Source: Eurosta solidaginis (Eukaryota; Arthropoda; Insecta; Diptera; Tephritidae). From it: DNA of 64,000 nt. This document shows positions 32,931 to 46,074 of this stretch, one piece after another (position 1 is the stretch's first letter; every line of letters begins with the position of its first letter). Both the position numbers and the translations under genes were made by a program. A model generated the notes under the pieces. The model saw nothing but the letters and a program-made list of their open reading frames with translations. It searched no databases and was not told where the DNA came from. The stretch spans positions 266,790,392 to 266,854,391 of the forward strand of contig NC_090323.1 in assembly GCF_040869045.1 (NCBI RefSeq). The letters run 5' to 3'.

Positions 32931-35230
32931 TACTCTATACCTTTTATATAAAGTACATCATTAAGCTGTTCCTGAATAGAAATATCTACGTAGCCACGGC
33001 CCAAATCCCATTAAGTAAATCACAAAAATATGTATCGTGATATATAAATAATAGTTTTAAAAAAATAAAAAAAAATTTAATAAAATTATAATAAAATTTA
33101 AAACATAATATTTCGATTCAAAGTAAAAATAGTTCGACCTTCTATTACTGTAACATAACATATTGGGCTCGGAGGTTATCAGCATATGTATGTATATCAG
33201 AAAAATCAAGATAATGACATGCAAAGTTTCAAGTTAATGAAACTTCTTGAAATTGGTGAATATTATGTTCACAGATTCCCAAGCTAAGCTAACAAAACAG
33301 TCCCTCGAAGGAACACTACAAGCATAGAGTAAAGAATAAGTACTTTTAAAAAGTTTAAATTTAATAAGTACCGTTAAGCAGAAAGTTAATAGGCCAGGCA
33401 GAAAACTCATCTGTGTTAGTAAAAGATTATCATGGAGTAGAGCTCATCGCCCAAAACTTACAAAAAACTTCTAATCTATAAAATTGTCGGCTGAGCTTAA
33501 TATCACCTATCTCGATTGCCGATTTGGAAACGCGCTTTTTCTGAACTTTTTTCAAACCCAACCTAAATATCTCAGATGTTGATTTAAGAATCGAAACTCT
33601 ATTTTTGATTTCTTTCCCATAAATATTCTAATAGTACTAATAACTTAAGGCTGAGTCTTTCCAATTTGTGTTATTCTCGAACTACTTGTTGGGCAATGAG
33701 TCCGAACGCGATCCGCTAAGCAGATGAATTGCTGGCCACTTGAAAATCGGTCAGTTTATTAAAATAGTATATAACACTCTGAGCGAGTTAAATGGTTCAC
33801 AGGAATTTATGTTCAAAAATTGTGTTTAAGTAGCTTATCCCTTGACAGATAAATTTACCGGATAATAATGCCGAAATCATCTAACTAACACTTACATAAA
33901 AAATATTTCAATGCATAGCCTTGATATTCTATCTCACTATAAAAGAGTATCTATGAGCGCCTGGGAGAACGGAAATTTTTATATGGCGGCAATGAATGTT
34001 ATTGTATTGGTGTTGGCAACTCAGCTGCATTGGAATGTTTACAAAAGCACGTGCGTTTCATGCCACCAACTACATCAAGTTGAATGAAATCGGCAGTTTC
34101 AAACAGAAATCTCAACACAAATTCCGATGCACAGTGTGCTAATGTTGGGAAAACGTTTTATAGATGTGCTGGTTATGGTAAAGGTGGTTGTGGTAATGTT
34201 GTTGTTGTTACTGTTGCTTGGTTTGTTTACTACTCTCAATAGCGTTAATGCTCCCGCTCACTATATAAAGCGCCCTCACCAAATAAACCGAAGGCATGTA
34301 TGTATATGTATATGTAGATGTGTGCGTGTGTGCTTGTTTTTGTGATTATGATTTGTTTTTGTTGCTTGTTTAATGCTATACTGCGCTAGTATTGGTAAAT
34401 TGTGGGCAGGGAAAAATAAACGAAATGAAAAAACGCGAATACGCGATTCGTACAAAATTTCCAAGCGCTGTTGTTGTTCTTGTTCGCCTTGTATTTGTTG
34501 TTGCACAAACTTGCAAGCATACACAGAGCAATAAATATATATGTATGCATGTATATTGGATAACAACAATAACTAGTACGCCAACGAATGAGCGTAAGAA
34601 AGAAGGCAATAAAACATCAAAAAAAAAAAAAACAAAAAAATTTACAAATGAATGAATCGAATGCAAAACGAAAAAAATCAAATATGAAAAATACAATGAG
34701 CGATTTTGTGTGTATGTATGTATTTAAGCTTTGCAAAGCTTAGTTAAAAATGGTGTAGCGTGGCGTGGGGTGATGGCAAACCAACAACAACAACTTCCAG
34801 TTGTCAACCAAACACCGGTGCCAAAGCCGGCGGAGTTTTTATGCCAAAAACGTGTTAATTTTTCCGTTTAGTTACCTTGCCTTGCTTGTTATTGCTGTTT
34901 TCCAAAGCCTTATTGTTGTTGCTGTCAACACTTCTCTTCAACTGATTTTCTATCACTTTGATTTGTTAAAATTTAGTTTCACTCTTCGTGGAATTTGACG
35001 ACGCTTTTTACTGCCATTCGCAAATTAAATTCGGATTTGGTGCCGATTTGCTAACGAGCTCCTATACGGGTGGATTTGGCAACAAATTTACTTAGCGTAT
35101 AGCTCCAACACCACCCACCTAAGCACTCACCATCTTATGAAAAGCACCTAAAATAGGGAATTTTGCAAATGTGCGAAAAGCTATGTAAATCTGTGGGATT
35201 GTGGTGATGAGTATATGAAGTCTTAATCAC
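32931..35230. other. Unique DNA, no supported gene
   Basis: Contains A-rich patches (33058-33110), a TATATAAAG TATA-like box at 34263-34271 and GTTGTT/CAACAA runs. The ORF at 34127-34345 starts with a Leu-rich stretch that comes from a GTT repeat. Nothing recognised. Confidence 0.4.
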
Positions 35231-35351
35231 TCGTGGCTGGGTTATTAAACAGTGAACAAAAAAAGGTTAGACGCCGGAAGCTAATGATTTCGCAACTCGA
35301 CTCTCACATCTGCCCTATGAGAGCACAAGTCAACTCGACAGAATGCAGGAG

Positions 35352-35636
35352 GGATTCAAGGGGTTGTGTAGCGCAATATATAGCTTCTCCAACCCAATTG
35401 TCAACCTCACCTTCAAGCGGCGAATCCCGTTTCACTAACAGACGAGGCTCTGGCGGAGGGAGGGATGGCCTGAAGGTTCAATGTGGCCATATAAATCGTT
35501 CCCGAGATGGTCGGGCCAGCACCTTAATGGTGCTGTGTTACCGGAGCGTATCGGATCTGTATCCGACAAAGGACCATCACATCGATAACAATCCCCAAAG
35601 CCTTCGGGGAGTAACCTAATCGCTACAACAACAACA
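35352..35636 (+). mobile_element. CAA-tailed short retroelement with 14-bp TSD
   Basis: ACAGAATGCAGGAG occurs at 35338-35351 and again at 35637-35650, fixing a 285-bp insertion. It starts GGATTCAAGGGGTTGTGTAG, contains ATTGTCAACCTCACC, CATTAATGGTGC-type and GTTACCGGAGCGTATCGG blocks, a CCTTCGGGGAG hairpin half, and ends GCTACAACAACAACA. The tail resembles that of LINE B (10250), suggesting that machinery mobilised it. Possibly a SINE; a clear tRNA head is not evident. Other copies or scraps: 18480, 28197, 31705, 32786, 55990 and 59732. Confidence 0.8.
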
Positions 35637-35650
35637 ACAGAATGCAGGAG

Positions 35651-37150
35651 CAGTAGGAGCATATATCTAAAATACCGCCGCCGAGGAATAAATTGGTTAC
35701 AGCCGACCACGAAAAAACAACTAGTAGGATGGTGGTCGCTGCGTTGCAACCAAAAGAGTAGATACTTCCTACAGAGCATCATTAAAAGTGATCGCATTAA
35801 GAAGAGAATGTGAAAGCTGCCGCGAGTTGAGAGTGAGTGGCGCTGATAACTTGCCTGCGTAGCAAAATAAGTTCGGACGAGTGCATGCCCGACGATTGGA
35901 ACCTGAGTATTTTTTAATCAGTTTACAAGTAAGGGGAGCCTACAACTGTGCCAACTATCAGCCTTCTTAGTATCGCATATAAGGTCCTCTGAGCTGCATT
36001 GTGCGAAATATTAAAGCCCGCGGTGAATTGGCTGATTGAACCTTATCAGACCTGGTAAATGTACCATCGACCAGATCCTCACTATGGCCCAAATCTTGCA
36101 AAAACCCGTGAAACAAGAATCGAAATACATCACCTCTTCGTCGATTTAAAAGCCGCCTTCGACAGCATGAAAAGGATCAGCTAATATGCAGCTATGTCTG
36201 AACTTGCTTTCCTCCAAGAACTTACACGGCTGTGCAAAAAGACGTTGGGCAACATCATTAGCTCAGTCAGAGTTGGGAAAACCCATTTCGAGTCATTCGA
36301 AACTTAACATGGTTTGAGACAGGGTGACCCCCAATCGTGCGATTTCTTTAATTTGATGTTGGAGAAAATTATACCAGCTGCATAACTTAACCGCTCTGGA
36401 AAGATATTTTATGAGGGCGTTAAATTACTGGCGTATGCTGAAGACACTGACATCATCAGCTTGAACACCCGTAAGTTCTGCATACTTCAAACTGAAAAAT
36501 GAAGCAGAAAAGATGGATTTGATGGTGAATGAGGACAAAATTAAGCACAGTGGTCATCAAGCAAAGAATGGGCCCACTTGCATCTTTTCAGCCACGCCAT
36601 TGTTGGCAGCCATAATTTTAAAAATGTAAAAGAATTCGATCATTTCGGAACCAGTATTAACACAAGTAACAGCATCACTTTTAAAATCCAGCGGAAAATT
36701 ACTCTTGCCAATAAATGCTACTAGCCCAGTCAAAAGGTAGGCGAAAAAGTTCTCTCTCTTAAAACGAAGATCGTGCCTCACTTATCGTACGCATTCTGCT
36801 ATATCTATGGTGCAGAATGATGGACCAAGACAAAATCAGATGGGACGGCCCGGGCAGTGTTCCAGGAAACAGTTCTTTGAAAGAACTGTGAGTTTACGCA
36901 GACATCAACATAGTCGGGCAAACTAAAACGCAGTGGATACACAGGCTAGACCATGTTATGCGAATGAAAGATAATGCTCCAGGTAAAAACTAATTTTTTC
37001 GGAAGCCGCCCACGGAAGCAGAGGAGGAGAATGACCTAACTCAGTTGGAATGGCGATTTAAATTGTCTTGGTGTTACGGATTGGCGCCAGCTAGCGCAGC
37101 GAGAAAACGAATATCGTGCCTTGGTGGACGTTCATATCATTCTGTGATTT
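35651..37150 (+). pseudogene. Degenerate RTE-like LINE reverse transcriptase
   Basis: Collinear scraps of the ORF2 whose C-terminus is at 15622-16172. In order: MPDDWNLSIF (about 35885); YKV-type block near 35970; HHLFVDLKAAFDSM (about 36131-36172), carrying the first RT Asp; RQGDPQSCDFFNLMLEKI (about 36318-36370); and AYAEDTDIIS at about 36428-36457, where the YADD box reads YAED. Then LANKCY, an LLYLWC remnant of LLYGAEAW, YADINIV and HVMRMKDNAPG near 36960. Stops and frameshifts occur throughout and the (GTAA)n tail is lost. Dead copy. Confidence 0.75.
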
Positions 37151-40100
37151 AAAGTATGAAAAATTTGGCAAAATTATTACCTTAAGAAATGTCGTAAATT
37201 TGAAAAATATTTTCAACTTTTGCGGAACTCATTATCTCCTACCTATTTTCAACTTATGCGGAACTCATTATCTCCTACTCGCCTGAATTCATATATATTT
37301 TACTTTTTACTACTTTAAGGTTCGACTCTTCTAAATCAAAACAGATGGGACAAAAGAGGTAAACAGGCACTCAACTCGCCAGGCAGCCAACACCCCATAG
37401 CAACTTAAAGACGGCAAAAGCGAAGCAAATGAGCAGATGTCCGCAAACTGAAAATTGAGAAGTGAATAAATGCCAGCACATAATTTTCAAAGAAATTCCT
37501 TTGCATGTAGATGACGTTACCACCCTTCGACCCAGCACAAGGCCGCAAAATCTTCCCACGGTCGCGAAACATAAATGCTTTTTGTCCAACAATGCAATCA
37601 AAGGCAACAAATGAATGCGCAAAAAAAATCTAAAACAACAAAAACGCAAAATCATTGCACACAAATCACAAATAACAAATCACTCTCCCTCCGCCTGGCT
37701 TACAAATAAGTACACACAGTTCGTGCGTTTGTGCGCTTGAGTTGTGCGGGCACAAAGGTAAGCAAGCCACCCCAACCAACACCAAGATGACGCACTGCGC
37801 AAACGTACAACCCCCTAACTTTTGGCGGGAAACGCAAAATCACAACAAGCCGAGACGTCACAGCGGCTGGCAGGGAGTTTATTATTATGCTGTTTTGCTA
37901 CTACGGCTGCGCAAACAACAGCGCAAAAACGACATACGAAGGGCAAACTGCGCATAGGACATTGACAGCAGCAGCAGCAGCAGGGCGGCGGCAAGGAAGA
38001 GGCGGTGAATACATAATGAATGTATTTATGTGGTACGCATTAGCCACTTCTGCGTCGTACGGGATTACGGGTTTTAAGGGTGGAACAGCGAGTGGTGCGC
38101 ACTTAATACCGTTACATTTGAAGTGCTGACTAAAAAGTTTCTCAGCGTCAACAAGCAACAATCAACAAATGTCAAAAAGTAAAAGCGCACACACAACAGG
38201 ACGTGCTAACAACAACAACAAAAAAAACATAAAATAACCAACAAAAGAAAAAATATAAATAAAAAGCAATAATACTTAAAAGCCTCATTGCAACCAAACG
38301 AGTAAGGCGAAGCAACAATGCGCCGGCGCACCCTAAAGCGTTTTACGCTGTTGTGGGCCATGATTGCAGCAAACGCAGTCGCAATGAACTGGCAGTGCGC
38401 ACTAAGCTAGCGATGGCGTAGTAAGCGCACAACAACAATGTATGTTATTCATCAAAAATAATAAATCGCTTTTGACACGGCTGACTACTGGAATCTTTAG
38501 CTCTTCCGACGCCGCCAGCTATGTTCGTCTTGCACCCTAACGTATATGTGTCTAACGTGTGTGTGTGTGTGTGCATGCGCGAAGAGTTTGATAATTTCTT
38601 ACCCGTCACTTTATGTTGCACCGCTAAAAATCTTGGCTATACCAAAACCTATTAACTTCCTTCATACCTTTTGTCGCTGGGTTTTGGTATAAGCATTTAT
38701 TCACCAACCGTCATCTTTTCCATTGCACTTCCGCACCCCTACGCGTCAGGGTTGTGTTCGTATGCTTATGTTTGCTACACATCCTTACGTCTTTTGTTTA
38801 TGAATTTCACGTAGCGAATTGTTTCATCGTCATTGCGGAGGGCATTTACAGACTCGTTTTGCTTGTCTCATGGCTTAAAATGTGATTTTATGTATTAAAG
38901 TCCATATATGAACTTCTTAATTTTGCTTTATTGTCGTGGACTGCAGGCGCTTAGCTAAAATATTGAAGCTAAAAAACAATAGAGACACAGTTGTTGCGGC
39001 TCCTTGGTGTTACGAAGCCCTTCCACCCGCTGCGTAATGGTTTCATTCTAAAGCTATTTTGGTTCTTCGTTGCAATTATCGAAGGTATTGTATTTTCTAA
39101 AGTTGTTATTTCCTTTGGGTTTATTCAGTAATCTCAAGGGACCATAGGATCGTGGGAAGAAGTTGAGCTGGCAACTGCTTTTTGCCTTTATGAAAATCTT
39201 TCTTTGAAGGATATGCATTAATAAAGTTAAATTAGTTGGTGGAATTGTCATCAAGTTTCCGCCTGCGTAAGACAAATATGCATCTTCGTTTACCGAAACA
39301 GAACTTTTTATTATCTTAAAGCATTTCGAATTTATCAACTATTCATACTTATTTTTTAATAAAAATTTTAGATGATTCGTCACAATATCGATAACCTTAC
39401 CAAAATATATCGAAAAACTCACAAAAATGTGTCTATATTGATGTTCTTGAAAACTTTTCAGAGTCTTAAAACAAACCCAACGCTTTCTTGAAAATATGTT
39501 AAGACCTTTGAAAATAAAAAATTTTTTAAAACCTAAGCAGAAATACTCCCCGAAATATCGACGTCAAGCCAACATATTTACAAAATTAGCTCCTGAACAG
39601 TGCGTAAGTTATAACAAAGCTATTTGAAAATTGCTGCGAAATTACTCCCAAAATAATTCTGGAAAAGGTTTTTAGGTTTCAAAAAATTGTCTCGAAAGGA
39701 ATCGTCCGTTGCGTTCCAATAGTACTATCCCCACTGCAACTATGCCTGCGCCTAAAACTACACTTCAATAAAGCAGAATAACAGACATGTACTGCAGGCG
39801 GCTAAATAGCCGCGAATGAGCATCAGCTGACGTAACATCTGACCATCAGCAGCATAGCATTCAATCAGATAATAGATGGGAGAAACCGGTGGCGTTGCTA
39901 GTAAGGCGGATACACTCGCGTCTCGCTATTAGCTAAGTAGAAGATGAGCTCCTACTTGAAGAAAACGGAACGATCACGTTCTCACTCGGTAAGAAGGTTG
40001 CCAGGGCGTGAATCGATCAATGCAGAGGCTGGCAGACCAAACATTCCCAACAGCGCTGATATTAATGTTCTCATACGGAGCAGGTGATTTGCAGTCAGGG

Positions 40101-40224
40101 AACAAGTAGATACAAATCCTCTCAGTTTCATTACAGGTAAGCGACCTCATCTGTGTGAGCATTCACGACTGTAACCCAAATTTAGTATCACACCGCTATA
40201 CCGGCCCTGCTACTGGTATGCGCT
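37151..40224. other. Unique DNA; one small ORF of interest
   Basis: From about 37.3 to 38.9 kb the sequence is CAA/CAG- and CA-rich with a GT microsatellite at 38557-38573, resembling 5' regions of fly genes. Longer ORFs (37742-37957, 37887-38129) overlap others on the opposite strand and cross a CAG run. About 39350-39720 is a degenerate AAAA/CCGAAA-type simple repeat. Confidence 0.4.
38318..38410 (+). CDS. Small ORF, 30 codons, signal-peptide-like
   Basis: ATG in a fly-like context (AGCAACAATG) after a long A-rich, ATG-poor stretch resembling a 5' UTR. It encodes MRRRTLKRFTLLWAMIAANA then ten more residues to a TAG. Basic n-region, hydrophobic core and small residues look like a signal peptide or membrane anchor, but the peptide ends just after the core. 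It may be a true micropeptide, an upstream ORF, or chance. No splice donor extends it convincingly. Confidence 0.2.
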   Translation: MRRRTLKRFTLLWAMIAANAVAMNWQCALS

Positions 40225-40406
40225 CCAAGGCCCCACTGCCGCTGTTGGTTATTGCCCTAAGGCTTCACAGTACGTGAAGGAGCGTTCAATAATATAAGCC
40301 AAGAAGCCCTTAACAACGCTCCAACGGAACTGGGTGTAAATAGATCCCTAGTAGGACTCATTGGTCAACTACATAAAGGAAGAAAGTACTTTCATTATTG
40401 GTATAG

Positions 40407-41004
40407 TTGGTCCATTCAAACGACCGAGACCTCCAGCTCTCTTTCAGGCGACCTGATCATTGTAGTATCTTACAAGAAGCAGAGTCACCTATCACGGAAG
40501 CTTCAGTTTGGATAGGAAAATACACTAACAGCAGGGAAATCTTTATTTTTAGCGACAGCCAAGCGGCAGCCCAATCCATTACCTCTTACTCATTCAATTC
40601 TGAACTAACACTAAGCTGTCGCCAGACTCTTCTCATCAGAAGTGCGCCAATGGAAACGGGAACACCTCATATGGGTCCCGGGACACAGGGACATTGAGGA
40701 AAACTGTATTGAAAACAAATTTGCTAAACAAGTCACGTCCAAGCAGATTATTCCTACCAAACAATTGCGTATACCCTTTGTCAAGCCAACCCCAGAGTCA
40801 GTGACGTCCAAGCAACCAGGTCAAAATGCAACCTCAATACACCCTAACTAGGCAAAACATTTCCACACTTGTAGAAATAATAACTGGTCACTGCTTTTTT
40901 GGTAGGCAAGCAGAAAGGCTAGGAGTACCCTACCGTCGACTCTGTAGGATTTGTGAGCACAAAGAAACGGTGGATCACCTCATCTGCAACTGCCCAACGT
41001 TAAA
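40407..41004 (+). pseudogene. LINE RNase H domain and Cys/His C-terminus
   Basis: Frame 1 has IFIFSDSQAAAQSI (about 40540-40580), with the RNase H catalytic Asp in the SDS motif. After a frame change comes HLIWVPGHRDIEENCIENKF, with the WVPGH block and the last acidic positions (NKF in place of DE). After a second shift, CRICEHKETVDHLICNCP forms the usual C-x2-C-H-C knuckle. RNase H removes RNA from the hybrid during element copying. Three frame changes; non-functional. Confidence 0.75.
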
Positions 41005-42654
41005 CAAGTAAGAAAGGCTAAGTTCGGGTGAAACCGAACATTACATACTCAGCTGAGAGCTTTGGAGGCAAAATAAGGGAAAATCACCATTTATGAAAAT
41101 GAACCTAGGGTAACCCTTGAATGTGTTTGTATGACATGGTTTTCAAATGGAAGGTATTAAAGAGTATTTAAAAAGGGACTGGGCCATAGTTCTATATGTG
41201 GACGCCATTTTGGGATATCGCCATAAAGATGGACCAGGGGTGACTCTAGAATGTGTTTATACGTTATGGGTATCAAATTAAAGGTATTAATGAGGGTTTT
41301 AAAAGGGTGTGGCCCTTAGTTGTATAGAACATCATCTGTACTGCTAATTTATCGGGTACCGCTAATTTATATATATATATATATATATATATAATACCAC
41401 GAACAGTATTCCGGCCAAAATTCTAAGGGCGTTTGATTTCACCCTGCAGAACTTTTTCATTTTCTTCTACTTAATATGGTAGGTGTCACAACCATTTTAT
41501 AAAGTTTTTTCTAAAGTTATATTTCGCTTCAATAAAACAATCCAATTACCTTACCATGTTTCATCCCTTTTTTCGTATTTGGTATAGAATAATGGCATTT
41601 TCTTCATTTATCGTAATTTTCGATATCGAAAAAGTGGGCGTGGTCATTTTTTATACCAAGATAAAGCGAGTGCGGATAAGTACGTGAACTAAGTTTAGTA
41701 AAGATATATCGAATTTTGCTCAAGTTATCAAGTTAACAGCCAAGCGGAATGAGACGCGGTCGACGGTGTATAAAAACTGGGCGTGGCTTCAACCGATTTC
41801 GCTCATTTTCACAGAAAACAGTTACCGTCATAGAATCTATGCCCCTACCGAATTTCACAAGGATTGGTATATTTTTGTTCGACTTATGGCATTAAAAGTA
41901 TTCTAGACAAACTAAATGAAAAAGGGCGGAGCCACGCCCAATTTGAAATTTTCTTTCATTTTGTATTTTGTTGCACCATATCATTACTGGAGTTGAATGC
42001 TGATATAATTTACTTATATACAGTAAAAATATTCAATTTTTTGTTAAAATTTCACTTAAAAAAACTTTTTTTTTAAAAAGTGGGCGTGTTCTTCATCCAA
42101 TTTGCTAATTTTTATCTAGCATATATATAGTAATATTAGTAACCTTCCTGCCGAATTTCATCATGACATCTTCAACGACTGCCAAATTACAGCTTCCAAA
42201 ACTTTTAAATTACCTTCTTTTAAAAGTGGGCAGTGCCACGCCCATTGTCCAAAATTTTACTAGTTTCCTATTCTGCGTCATAAGGTCTAGGTGGGTTCAC
42301 CAAGTTTTATCGCTTTATCCGTCTTTGGTAATGAATTATCGCACTTTTTCGGTTTTTCGAAATTTTCGATATCGAAAAAGTGGGCGTGGTTGTAGTCCGA
42401 TTTCGTTTATTTTAAATGGCGATCTGAGATGAGCACCCAGGAACCTACGTACCAAATTTCATGAAGATACCTAAAAATGTACACAAGTTATCGTGTTTAC
42501 GGGCGGACGGACATGGCTAAATGAATTTCTTTTTTCGCCCAGATCATTTTGATATATAGACGTCTATATCTGTCTCGATTAGTTTATGCCGTTACGGATT
42601 ACCGTTATGCGAACAAAGTAAATATACTCTGTGAGCTCTCCTCAGCTGAGTATA
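41005..42654 (+). mobile_element. Helitron-like element, full-length, inserted in a LINE
   Basis: Starts CAAGTAAGAAAGGC...GTTCGGGTGAAACCGAACAT and ends CTCAGCTGAGTATAA. It has two ~129-bp units (about 41115-41335), a TA microsatellite at 41368-41393, and the usual GGGCGTGGC/GCCACGCCC blocks and CGATATCG motifs. Confidence 0.8.
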
Positions 42655-42720
42655 AAAAAACGTAATATAGCGCTCTCAGGCAGCTCCCTTTCTGGTTAAT
42701 CTCATCATGTCCTCAAAGAT

Positions 42721-43030
42721 AAAAGGGGTTTTTGTGGTAACACAACGGGCTTATTGATATTGGCCTATGTATGCCTCCGCGACAGTTACTTCAACCTAAT
42801 ATAATCTTGTGTGTCCTAGTTTTGGCTCTAGCAGTCTTAAGAAAACATTGTTAATAATTAAAATTCGAAAAACTATCCCGAAACAAGCAGAAAATTATCT
42901 TGAACTGTACCGAAAATAATTTGTAATAAATAATCCCAAGCTTATGTTAACATTATCTTGTCTCGGAATAGTAAAAATCGTGTTTCCAAGAAATCACAAT
43001 ATAATCGCAAAAGTAGTTAACTAAAAACAA
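42721..43030. other. Unique DNA, nothing recognised
   Basis: Contains degenerate CCCGAAA...AATAAT-type simple sequence. Confidence 0.4.
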
Positions 43031-43160
43031 TCTAAGCTTAGGTTAGGTTGAACTGGCTGGTCCGTGAGACTGAATGAGTCAACAGTCTTACTAAAGTTTT
43101 TCTCAACGACCAAACTGAAAACCCTTAACAGAAACCAGGACATGCGTTATAAAAATCCGT
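43031..43160 (-). mobile_element. 3' UTR fragment of the family D LINE
   Basis: GGTTAGGTTGAACTGGCTGG, then AAGTTTTTCTCAACGACC and ACCAGGACATGCGTTATAAA, matches 51843-51975 on the same strand. Confidence 0.65.
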
Positions 43161-44849
43161 TCTCGAAAAGAATCCTTATATCACAAACCGATTCGCATCA
43201 ACTGTAATTAAACATTCTACAATATTTTGAAATTGGCCCAAACGTAACCAAACTCTGAAATGAAAAAAAATGAAAACAATGTTTTAAAAGCATCCTAAAA
43301 TGGACAGTAATAAGCACAAATTAATATCGAAACACATATTTGGAAAAACATGGGATCTAATAGCGTTTTCTTTTCTGAAATAAATTGTTACCTAAGTAAA
43401 TAGTAAAGCCTTAATAGTGTTACTCCTACCCCAGAAAATTGTCAACATTTATAATGCATACAAAGAACATTTCATCTCACCATATTCAATTATATCATAA
43501 ATCACACAAGAAGATTGGGCATTGGGCATGTAAACATCTCTTTTTTGTGGGCAATTTTTACGTAATTTTCCTTTAGCTCTTGTTTTTTCGCTCTTTCTTT
43601 CATTCGCTTAAACAGTCAACTATGACGTATTTGTGCAGAACGAAGCCATTTTGAACTCGTGAATGCGCAATCTGGGTAGGTGATTTGTGCACTCATATTA
43701 ACAGAGTATATGTGGAACTCAAGAGCTAATTGAGAGTTTCACAGAGTTGCACTGCCACACCGCCATTTTATACAGGGTAAAAGTGTAACGCTTTTGCGTT
43801 GCGAGCAGGCAACAATTTTCACAAAAGAACGAAATACCCCGTAAAGGCGTTGCCTGTTTTTTAGAATAGAACAACAGCCCTTGCGCGGCATACAAAAAGC
43901 GTAACACTATAGCCAGAAAAGAAAACGCTATAAGAGTAATACTAAAATTTTACAATAAATTTACGAAGTGATACCAAATTGAAGGAAAACTTCTATTTAA
44001 CTGTTCCAACTTGTTCCAGAAAAAGTTTGCCCAACAAAACTCTAGACTATCTCCGTGGTAGTCTTTAAAAGGGACTTATACTCGGAGAAAAATAGTTTTT
44101 GATCAAGTACAATTTTTGTAAATACAATATGATATTGAAAATTCAATATCTTTAAAACCCTCCTAGTTCGAGCAAAAAAGTTAGAGAGATGTAAAGACAC
44201 TGTGTCATGTCCGATCATTGGCCCATTTACCCTGGCATTATATACGATTTTTTTGTTGTATACTTAGAAAAGTGAGTAACAATTACATAAAGTTCTTAAT
44301 AAGGACTCAGAATATTACAACAATTAATAATACAAATGCCTTACAGTAGTTTTTCTAACTGACACCAACTGTCTAATTCGTTGACATTTGTCGCTAAATT
44401 AAATGCAACAATGCCAAAATCGCTGACAACCCGCCAACACCAACAATAAAGCTGATGGGCGGGTGTCAATCGTACATACTTAGAAGGTGAACTGGATTTT
44501 TTAAATCGAGCCATCAATAAATTGATTAATGCAAATTGCACACATTAATACATATAAACATAAGGGTGGTTCGAATAATGGGGCGCTTTTTTTTCGATAT
44601 TATTAAACAGTTCTCAACAAAATAGGCCTATCGAGCATGACCCTTAAGTCAATTTTAATAATCCGCAGTTTTAGAAGAAACCAACCTCAGTTTAAAACAT
44701 TTGTGTGGTGCTTCACGTCCTTTGTCCCTGAAGTGAAATCTTAATGAAAATGGCGGAAGCTAGAAGTAAGTTTTAAACTAAGGGTGTAATCGACTTTCTT
44801 CAAATAACTTTTTTGGAGTCCGAGCGGTGCGTCAAGCAGCGCTCGTGGC
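43161..44849. other. Unique DNA, nothing recognised
   Basis: Several 60-codon ORFs without features. A CTTTTTTTTCGATATTATT patch near 44585 may be an element end, but no mate was found. Confidence 0.4.
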
Positions 44850-45235
44850 GTCTAAGCCTCTGCCTCGCCTATGTAGCTTTGCATCGGTGTCTGGACACAG
44901 GAACAGAGGGTAACGAGAAGGCAGATGAACTTGCACAGACAGGGCCTTGCTGAATTCTGCGGAGGAAATATATCTTTAGTATGACCGCAAAATTCGCGGA
45001 ACACTGGTCACTCGACCTGCATGCTGATAGAATGAGGATCCCTTTCAACAGCGTTTGAAGAATATGTGGCGTAGAAGGCAGCAAAAAAGTAGTTGCGCTC
45101 TATTTGTGTGAATGCCGAGCCCTAACTCAAACTAGGTTTATAAATATGGGCATCAGGAACTTCAGGATTTACCTAAGTGCTCTATATAAGATATCAGCAA
45201 GTTCATTGTCCGTACTAATTAGTATGAACGGAACA
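44850..45235 (+). pseudogene. RNase H-type LINE C-terminal fragment
   Basis: Reads VSGHRNREGNEKADELAQTG near 44890-44950, the RNase H GHxxxxGNxxADELA block with Trp lost. After a stop come FAEHWSLDLHADRMRIPF and, in another frame at about 45100, LCECRALTQTRF, the Cys-rich C-terminus. Broken by stops at ~44952 and ~45058. Confidence 0.7.
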
Positions 45236-46074
45236 CCGACTTACCATACCAAAAACACAGCAATTGGTTCCAGAAGAATAAGCATCAAAATGGCACCCCA
45301 TGCGGTACTTAGACTCGGATGGTATCCGAGCGACAGAGCAACCCACCGAATGATGTCACAACCCTAATGTGTACGTATATACATATGTATATACATATTA
45401 AGGAATTTGGTTTCTAGCAAAAAAGGGACCAGTAGACAATTCTAAAACAAAACCAAATACTCAAACAACAAAAACAATGCCACCCATTTACAAAATCGTA
45501 CAAATAAATGGAAATCCCACAATTTTATTTTATGCATTGATTTGCATCTTTAATTGAAATAACAGCAAATATTACACAAATACAATAACAAAAAAGTAAA
45601 ACATAATAAAGCCGTCAAAGGTGATTGTGGCATAACATTAAATGCAGCTGCGGCATGTTGCTAACCAACAACAATAGCAAAGAATTAATGCTTAGGCCAT
45701 GCGCTACCAACAAAACAAGAAATATTAGAACTTCAATTGGCAATAATCTCAAACGATTTTTCGTGGCTGCAGAAGCTAAGAATAAAAATTCTAATTTAAA
45801 TATGACACAGAGGAATGTACATAGGTAAGCAATGAAAAACACTGGGTTTTGAAAACAAAAATTACATAAATGATCTTACATTGAACCTCATCCAGAAATA
45901 GCTTAGAGAAAGTATTTGAGAAAAGACGCTCATGACAGAGTGTACATACATGTTATGTTCCCGATCACAAAGAGTTACAGGATATTAAAAAACCGACGAC
46001 TTGGCAAAGAAGGCTTCAGCATTGTAGGCATATACAGTATTCCCCCAAATCGTTTGGAAGAAATAAAATGGAGG
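45236..46074. other. Unique DNA, nothing recognised
   Basis: CAA-rich stretches and two mutually antisense ORFs at 45615-45842; no domain. Confidence 0.4.

Larger units (their letters stand above)
40225..42720 (+). mobile_element. RNase H-type LINE, split by a Helitron-like element
   Basis: LINE sequence occupies 40225-41004 and 42655-42720. The left part carries the end of RT (TELGVNRSLVGLIGQL), RNase H and the Cys/His C-terminus. The right part carries a continuation near IALRQLPFWLISSCPQ. The Helitron-like insert between them is listed separately. All coding parts contain stops or frame changes. Confidence 0.65.

Noticed and set aside
34127..34345. Secreted-protein-like ORF with Leu-rich start
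   Set aside because: The Leu run is encoded by a GTT/CTG simple repeat, and the rest is unstructured with no conservation signal visible.
45104..45367. 87-codon ORF as a host gene
   Set aside because: Its first half is the Cys-rich C-terminus of an RNase H-type LINE (LCECRALTQTRF).
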